From positions 4,526,001 to 4,590,000 of the forward strand of contig NZ_JAGGMR010000001.1 of NCBI RefSeq assembly GCF_017875645.1: a DNA stretch of 64,000 bases. Reading direction: 5' to 3'. Position 1 is the first letter of the stretch; each line of letters starts with the position of its first letter. Made by a program: the position numbers and the translations under genes. The notes beneath the pieces were generated by a model. The model saw only the letters and a program-made list of their open reading frames with translations. It was not told where the DNA came from and ran no database searches. Positions 59,021-64,000 of this stretch are shown here, piece by piece. The DNA comes from Nocardia goodfellowii. GTDB taxonomy: Bacteria; Actinomycetota; Actinomycetes; Mycobacteriales; Mycobacteriaceae.

Positions 59021-59250
59021 TACAGGTCGGGATAGCCACCTCCCGACCACACCACCGCTGGGCCCGGTGCGCTTGCTGGTACGGCCGGTGAAGTCGTAGA
59101 GCGCATCTCGGTCCGCTCGAAATCCACCTGGTGTCGCCGCGAAATCGTTCGATTCTCGATACTGGCGGGTTCAAACCATCCTGTATTCGGCAGTTCAGTG
59201 CGTTCTAGCGCCGAGATTGCCTCGGCGCGTTGATCTTCGGGCTTGCCGCG

Positions 59251-59271
59251 CGCCCAGCGGCATTTCCGTGC
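59251..59271 (+). repeat. 21-bp direct repeat, right copy
   Basis: CGCCCAGCGGCATTTCCGTGC; 20 of 21 bases match the copy at 58091-58111. It lies in a 277-bp gap (59021-59297) where no gene is supported. Confidence 0.6.
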
Positions 59272-59297
59272 GTTGCTGAGATGTAGGAAGCCGCAGA

Positions 59298-59495
59298 TCA
59301 TCGACAACACGAAACGTATCGAGCCGTATCGGGCTGCGCGTCATCCGACTGGGACACCTCCGGCGGACAGTAGGCCCCCGAACAGTCCGAGAAGTCGAAC
59401 CAGACGGGATTCTCCATCCACTTACCGAACACCCACAACCCGCAGGACAACACCAACAGCACGCCGAACACGATCACGTACTTTTTGAACCACAC
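59298..59495 (-). CDS. Small single-helix membrane protein
   Basis: A 65-residue protein from a GTG at 59495: WFKKYVIVFGVLLVLSCGLWVFGKW is one membrane helix, followed by a Cys-containing acidic tail (DCSGAYCPPE). There is no strong ribosome-binding site, so the start and even expression are uncertain. No family recognised. Confidence 0.4.
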   Translation of the reverse strand: MWFKKYVIVFGVLLVLSCGLWVFGKWMENPVWFDFSDCSGAYCPPEVSQSDDAQPDTARYVSCCR

Positions 59496-59846
59496 GCGCG
59501 CCACGTTAGCCCGATACCGGCCCCCCGGCTGCCCCGTACATCGACGCACCGAACTCGGCTGGAGCGGACGTTCCACACGCACCAAATGGGTGCTGCCGGT
59601 TGCACTGTCGAGGTACCGCGCCGGCCGTTCCGAACAGCGCGGGTCGCGGCAAGACAGTGCGTTCAACCTGTACGAGGCCGTCATGGACCGTCGAGTGGGT
59701 GCAAGGCTCGCTCACGGACTTGTTCGTGTTATTGGCAACCTCTGCCGCTCGGATCTGCAGGGTGAGACACACGTTGTCCGGCGGGTTCGTGGTATCGGAC
59801 TCGCCGGGATGATTCTGGAAAACACGCTATATCGCTGATGCGCCGG
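59496..59846. other. Intergenic region without supported gene
   Basis: 351 bp between the small membrane protein and the P-type ATPase end. No frame with convincing start, codon bias or homology was seen, and no strong hairpin follows the ATPase stop. Confidence 0.45.
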
Positions 59847-62207
59847 TCACCGGTCGCTGAGGGTGAAGTAGTTCTCTTCCTGCTGGACGAAGTGCAGTCG
59901 CAGCACGGCGTTCAACCCGTAGAGGCAAGCCAGCAGGTCGTCGCGCTGACCGAGAGTGATCCCGCCGTCGGCATCGGCCTGCTCCAGATGCGTGTGCAAA
60001 CGCCTTGCGAGACGGTCGATTTCGGCATGTTCCCGGGTCATAGTGGCGGTCGCTTCCGCGCTGCCGAGCGGGGCGGCCAGCGCCGGATACAGTTCGCGTT
60101 CCTCGGCCTTCTCGTGCGGCAGCAGGGTGTCGAACAAGAACCTGTCCACACGGCGCAACGCGGCGTGAGCGGTGTTCAGATCACCGTCGGCGAGCAGGCC
60201 CGCGGCCTCGCGCAGCAGCGCCAAGTCCTCGCGCATGTCGTCGTGCTCGTCCGAAAATCGTTGCAGCAGTCGCGTGGTGGCCTGCGGTAGGCGCTGGTTC
60301 TCGTCTCCTCCGCCACGCAAGGCGCGCAGGGCGTTGAGGATTACCGCGATGTCGATGACCTCCTGCAGCAGCGCGCCCGCGGCGGGCGGCAACAGTCCGA
60401 AGGCCGCGAAAACCATGGCCACCAACGACATTCCCATTCCGGCGACCGCGCTCTGCATGGCGATCGCGCGGGATCGGCGGGCGATGGTCATGGTGTCGGC
60501 AAGGTGGTCGAGGCGGTCGGTGAGGAGAATGACGTCGGCGGCCTCCGAGGCCGCGGTGGAGCCACGCGCGCCCATCGCCACCCCGACCGTCGCCGCAGCC
60601 AGCGCCGGCGCGTCGTTGATGCCGTCGCCGATCATCACGGTCGCGGCGCGTGCGCTTTCGGCGCGCACCCGCCCGACCTTGTCGGCGGGAGTCTGCTCGG
60701 CGTGGACCTCGTCGATGCCGAGGACCGCGCCGACTTCCTCGGCGGGTTCGCGCCGATCCCCGGTCAGCATGACCAGGCGATTCAGCCCGGCCTCGCGCAG
60801 CCGACGCAGGGTTCGGGCGGCATCACCGCGAATCGGATCGGTCAGCAGGACCGCGCCGGTGAGCTCGGAGTCGACGGCAACCCAGGCCACGGCCGCACCA
60901 TCGAGTGCGGCGCGAGTGCGCACTGCGCAGGCCCACCTCGCACCATCGCCGGGCACCCGCAGATTGCCTACTTCGACCACCCGCCCGTCCACGATGGCGC
61001 GCACCCCGGTACCCGCTTCCTCGTGCACGTCGGCGGGAACCGACAGCACCAGATCGCGCTTGTTGGCTTCTTCCACGATCGCTTCGGCGAGCACATGCGC
61101 CGACAGCTGGTCGGCCGAGGCAGCCATACGCAGGACCTCCAACAGATCGCCGCCGGGCGCTGTCAGCACCTCGATGCCCGTGGGCCGTCCGGTGGTTAGA
61201 GTTCCGGTCTTGTCCATCACCAAAGTCGTTGCATACCCCAGGTTCTCGAGCGCTCCGCCGTCGCGGATCACCACCCCGAGCCGCGAGGCGCGCGAAAGTC
61301 CCGACACGATCGCCACCGGCACGGCCAGCAGCAGCGGGCACGGTGTCGCGACCACCAGCACTGCGACCGCCCGGACCGCGGACCCGCTGAACACCCAGGC
61401 CGCCCCGGCCGCCACGAGTGCCAGCGGCAGGAACCAGGCTGCGATCCGGTCGGCGACTCGCACCATCGGCGCGCGTTCGGAAGCGGCGTGCTGGGCCAGT
61501 GCCACGATGCCGGCATAGGTGCTGTCCCGTGCGCTGGCGCGCGCCCGTAGCTCGAAAGCCGGTCCCGCATTGACGATTCCGCTGCGCAGCAGTTCGCCGT
61601 GCCCCCGGGTCACGGTGAGCGGCTCACCGGTGAGCGCGGATTCGTCGAGTTCGGCGGTATCGGCGGTGAGCCAACCGTCGACCGGTACGACCTCGCCGGG
61701 ACCGACGAGCAGAATGTCGCCCGCGGCCACCGCATCCAGCGGCACCACTTCGATGCTCTCGCCGAGGCGACGCCGGGCGGTACGCGGCGCCCGATCCAGC
61801 AGGGCGTGCAGATCCTTGGCGGCGCGCCGTTCAGCTGCCGCGTCCAGCGCCGCACCGGTTGCGAGCATGACGCCGATCAGTGCGCCGGCCAGATACTCCC
61901 CGACCAGCAGGGTGCCGATCAGGGCCAGCCACGCAATCATGTCGACGCCGAACCGGCCCTTGCGCAACGCCGTGACCACTTCCTCCGTCGCGGCCAACCA
62001 CGCGATGACGGTGCCGGCGATCCAGAAGATGTCGGCCGCATCGTGTGCCTCGATCAGCCACATCAGCCCACCGAGTCCGAGCATCAGCAGGCAGCTGATC
62101 AGCAGGACGGGCGGTTTCGCTCGCTGCAGCCGTTCCTGTACCCGCCGAAGCCGTCCGGATGTATTGTCCGCCATGGCGATCCCCTGCTCTGATGTGTCGT
62201 GGGTCAT
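59847..62207 (-). CDS. P1B-type ATPase with C-terminal hemerythrin domain
   Basis: A 786-residue fusion. Residues 1 to about 630 are a metal-transport P-type ATPase without an N-terminal HMA domain: TGEPL actuator, ATPCPLLLAVPVA (CPL, C290), phosphorylated D332 in DKTGTLT, TGDR, and MIGDGINDAPAL. The usual SEHP nucleotide motif is SAHV. Residues about 640-786 form a hemerythrin four-helix domain (FSDEHDDMREDL, LLPHEKAEERELYP, TREHAEIDRL, LHFVQQEENYF) with His/Glu ligands for a di-iron or oxygen-sensing site. The start at 62207 overlaps the upstream stop (ATGA); an ATG at 62174 after CAGGGG is the alternative. Likely exports a metal in response to O2, NO or iron. Confidence 0.9.
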   Translation of the reverse strand: MTHDTSEQGIAMADNTSGRLRRVQERLQRAKPPVLLISCLLMLGLGGLMWLIEAHDAADIFWIAGTVIAWLAATEEVVTALRKGRFGVDMIAWLALIGTLLVGEYLAGALIGVMLATGAALDAAAERRAAKDLHALLDRAPRTARRRLGESIEVVPLDAVAAGDILLVGPGEVVPVDGWLTADTAELDESALTGEPLTVTRGHGELLRSGIVNAGPAFELRARASARDSTYAGIVALAQHAASERAPMVRVADRIAAWFLPLALVAAGAAWVFSGSAVRAVAVLVVATPCPLLLAVPVAIVSGLSRASRLGVVIRDGGALENLGYATTLVMDKTGTLTTGRPTGIEVLTAPGGDLLEVLRMAASADQLSAHVLAEAIVEEANKRDLVLSVPADVHEEAGTGVRAIVDGRVVEVGNLRVPGDGARWACAVRTRAALDGAAVAWVAVDSELTGAVLLTDPIRGDAARTLRRLREAGLNRLVMLTGDRREPAEEVGAVLGIDEVHAEQTPADKVGRVRAESARAATVMIGDGINDAPALAAATVGVAMGARGSTAASEAADVILLTDRLDHLADTMTIARRSRAIAMQSAVAGMGMSLVAMVFAAFGLLPPAAGALLQEVIDIAVILNALRALRGGGDENQRLPQATTRLLQRFSDEHDDMREDLALLREAAGLLADGDLNTAHAALRRVDRFLFDTLLPHEKAEERELYPALAAPLGSAEATATMTREHAEIDRLARRLHTHLEQADADGGITLGQRDDLLACLYGLNAVLRLHFVQQEENYFTLSDR

Positions 62208-62695
62208 GACTCGCGCTCCGCGAGCAACAGATCCAGCGATGCGGTCGAGGTTCGTGCCCGCACCGCGATCCCCCGCACACTGTTGCCCTGGTGGTCGAGC
62301 CGCGGACTGAACACTCCGATGCCCAACTCCGAGGACACGACGGTTCGGCCGGTGACCGGACTGATCCAGCCGTCGGCCGAGATCGCCGCCATGACAACGC
62401 GGCCGGTGCCTTCCTCGAAGCCGATCGCGCTGAACGGTTCCCCGCTTGGTTCGAAACCCACATGGCGGGCAACGGTTTTCAGCCCGAGCTCGGCCACCGC
62501 GAGCACGAACACGAACGGCTTGGTTACGGGGAAGGACGCGGTGACTTCACGGCGGATTCGACCATACAAGCGGCAGCTCTGGCCATCAGGGATCGCAAGC
62601 GCACCGGTGCCGTCCCATTTCATCTCGATCGCCCACCTACCGGTGGTTGGCGGCCGTCTCGCGACGGCTAGCATCGGCGCCGACACTGAGGTCAC
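62204..62695 (-). pseudogene. Chimeric remnant: DNA ligase N-terminus joined to glutaminase fragments
   Basis: A 163-codon open frame from GTG 62695 that is a mosaic. Residues 1-57 match the start of ATP-dependent DNA ligases (APMLA, then EMKWDGTGALA with K26 of KxDG, CRLYGRIRREVTASFP). From residue 59 it matches serine-dependent glutaminase: KPFVFVLAVAEL and ARHVGFEPSGEPFSAI, then after GTGR (98) a jump to the late region MAAISADGW, and after residue 122 another jump to LGIGVFSPRLDHQGNSVRG. All joins are in frame. Neither enzyme can be active. The last codon overlaps the ATPase start, so it may survive for coupled translation. Confidence 0.7.
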
Positions 62696-62994
62696 CCAGC
62701 CAGCATATTCACAGCTAACTATTTGTCGAGGGCATAGGCCCGCGTCGCGTAACTCGTTATCTCAATCCCAGACGTACAACTCCTGGGATCGCCTTTGCGG
62801 CAAAGCACAAAGCATTCAGCCCCCGCATGCAGCGCTTTCCCCGGAGGACGAGCGGACTGCCACTCACTTGAAGGGCGAAACACGACGTAGAAACAGGGGC
62901 AGAGCACCGGTGCCGTAGTCCTCAGGGCGACGGAACCTGGTTGGGACTAGACGCCGGAACGTCAATCACCCAGTACCCCCAGGAGGCTTACAAG
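62696..62994. other. Intergenic region
   Basis: 299 bp between the chimeric remnant and the partial amidase leader. The part 62700-62800 is AT-rich for this genome. No gene is supported. Confidence 0.4.
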
Positions 62995-63066
62995 TTGCCG
63001 AACAACGCCCGCATAACGGCAGTCCGGGGGACGCCCCGCCGAACCGAGCTCACGAATGTTTGCTAA
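62995..63066 (+). CDS. Possible 23-residue leader peptide upstream of the amidase
   Basis: A perfect AGGAGG (62981-62986) stands 8 nt before a TTG that opens a 23-codon frame (MPNNARITAVRG..., ending TNVC). It stops 15 bp before the amidase ATG. The unusually good ribosome-binding site, with none for the amidase, suggests a translated leader or the relic of another gene start. Confidence 0.35.
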   Translation: MPNNARITAVRGTPRRTELTNVC

Positions 63067-63081
63067 AAGTATGCTATATGG

Positions 63082-64000
63082 ATGCGGACTGACGAATACC
63101 TGAGCTATGACGCGCTGGGGCTTGCCCAACTCGTTCAAGCCGGTGACGTGACGCCTCGCGAACTACTCGAAGTCGCTCGACAACAGGCCCGAATGGTGAA
63201 CCCCCGTATCAACGCGGTAGTTCGCTTCATGGCTGCCGAGGCCGAGCATCGGGTCGACCAAGAGTTGGTCGGCCCCTTCGCCGGCATTCCGTTCCTGATC
63301 AAGGACCTCGCGCAGGACTACGCCGGCTTGCCCAGCAGCTGCGGATCTCGTTCGCTGGCGCAACTGCCGGCTCGCGAGCACTCATTCGGTGCCAAGGGCA
63401 TCACCGAGCCCGACCTCTTCGGGCCTACCCGTAATCCGTGGGATCTCGATCGCACCCCTGGCGGCTCCTCCGGAGGTTCGGCCGCGGCGGTGGCCGCCGG
63501 CATCGTTCCGGCGGCCGGAGCGAACGACGGCGGAGGCTCCATCCGGATTCCAGCAGCCTGTTGCGGGCTCGTCGGCCTCAAGCCGGGGCGCGGGCTGGTG
63601 CCCATGGGCCCTGCGATCGCCGAAATGATGCATGGCGCCGCAGCCCAGGGCGTCGTTACCCGTACCGTGCGTGATACCGCCGCGATGCTCGATGTCGTCA
63701 AAGGTGGCGAGCTCAGCGGACCCTATCTCCCAGCGGTTCCGGCCGAGACATTCCTGTCCCAGATCGGGGCCGACCCTGGTCGACTGCGGATCGGCATCTG
63801 CACATTCTCGGCCATCAACCCAGCCCCTCATGCCGAGGCTCGCACGGCCGTCGAGGTCGCAGGCAGGGCGCTCGCGGACCTGGGACACACTGTCGAGATC
63901 CTCGACAAGCCGCCGGTCGACGACCACGTGCTGGCCCAGGATTTCCTGCTCACCTGGTTCAGCTCTCTCGCCTGGGAAGTCGAGGACGCCAAGCGTCGAT
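63082..64000 (+). CDS. Amidase-signature enzyme (partial; internal deletion)
   Basis: Open from ATG 63082 to the window edge (306 residues seen). IPFLIKDLAQDYAG carries the catalytic Lys, TPGGSSGGSAAAVAAG the cis-Ser loop, and GGGSIRIPAACCG the nucleophile Ser. Amidases of this type normally have about 20 residues, including an FGKTNTPE-like strand, between the segment REHS and FGAKGITEPDLFGPTRNPWD; here the two are joined directly near 63381. The loss removes a core strand, so the enzyme may be inactive. Similar in-frame losses occur in the neighbouring glutaminase remnant. The C-terminus is outside the window. Confidence 0.8.
   Translation, partial: MRTDEYLSYDALGLAQLVQAGDVTPRELLEVARQQARMVNPRINAVVRFMAAEAEHRVDQELVGPFAGIPFLIKDLAQDYAGLPSSCGSRSLAQLPAREHSFGAKGITEPDLFGPTRNPWDLDRTPGGSSGGSAAAVAAGIVPAAGANDGGGSIRIPAACCGLVGLKPGRGLVPMGPAIAEMMHGAAAQGVVTRTVRDTAAMLDVVKGGELSGPYLPAVPAETFLSQIGADPGRLRIGICTFSAINPAPHAEARTAVEVAGRALADLGHTVEILDKPPVDDHVLAQDFLLTWFSSLAWEVEDAKRR

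Noticed and set aside
59008..59310. 100-codon reverse frame overlapping the DUF6461-like gene end
   Set aside because: Reads MLSMICGFLHLSNARKC... without ribosome-binding site or recognised family; possibly a gene relic but not supportable.
95..63900. CRISPR arrays, tRNA/rRNA genes, prophage or intact insertion sequences
   Set aside because: No regular spaced repeats, cloverleaf sequences, transposase motifs or phage structural genes were seen on either strand.

Overview
The window is about 64 kb of high-GC chromosomal DNA from an actinobacterium, most likely a mycolic-acid-containing genus such as Nocardia. Support for this: an antigen-85-like secreted esterase, an MMPL lipid exporter, F420-type luciferase-like (LLM) oxidoreductases, a latex clearing protein, many XRE/TetR/GntR/LacI regulators, and operons packed with ATGA/GTGA start-stop overlaps. 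No tRNA, rRNA, CRISPR array, intact insertion sequence or phage was seen.

Layout. (1) 1-1042: two translationally coupled XRE-cupin regulators, reverse strand. (2) 1379-9657: a tight nine-gene forward operon (MaoC-like hydratase, CitE-like lyase, a candidate non-haem iron oxygenase with an HxD motif, PLP alpha-oxoamine synthase, ornithine-cyclodeaminase-like reductase, AtzG-like small protein, AtzE-like amidase, LLM oxidoreductase, MFS exporter). This looks like an undescribed pathway for a small amino-acid-derived metabolite and is the best candidate for a new system here. (3) 9780-11412: a small membrane protein and a convergent MFS transporter. (4) 11446-26885: a catabolic island with XdhC, two small subunits of a molybdenum hydroxylase, a CobW GTPase, a UbiD/UbiX decarboxylase pair, two NCS2 nucleobase permeases, two amidohydrolases, a GntR/FCD regulator, a LacI regulator and, 11 kb away on the other strand, the hydroxylase large subunit. 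Together these fit uptake, hydroxylation, deamination and decarboxylation of an N-heterocycle (purine-, pterin- or pyrimidine-like); the substrate is not known.

(5) 27109-37829: a Tat-exported GMC dehydrogenase pair, a diguanylate cyclase, a zinc alcohol dehydrogenase, an ABC exporter with its own two-component system, a CPA1 antiporter and a small immunity-like protein. (6) 38005-44235: a TetR gene behind a 27-bp inverted repeat, leading into a rifampin-phosphotransferase-like enzyme and a hydrolase, then an LLM enzyme and an Ag85-like esterase. (7) 44457-50550: an MMPL transporter fused to a C-terminal beta-sandwich array, small secreted proteins, a beta-propeller lipoprotein and a divergent LysR gene. 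(8) 50807-52417: latex clearing protein (lcp), whose codon usage is very unlike its neighbours, and a small secreted protein. (9) 52615-59495: an SnoaL-like protein, an HNH gene interrupted or ended by an amber codon, an SDR/TetR divergent pair with twin operators, a lone trpB, a DoxX protein preceded by three tandem hairpins, and a DUF6461-like protein flanked by a 21-bp repeat. (10) 59847-64000: a P-type ATPase-hemerythrin fusion, a chimeric DNA ligase/glutaminase remnant and a partial amidase that appears to have lost about 20 internal residues; this end shows signs of gene decay.

Functions are inferred from motifs, family knowledge and context only; no database search was run.
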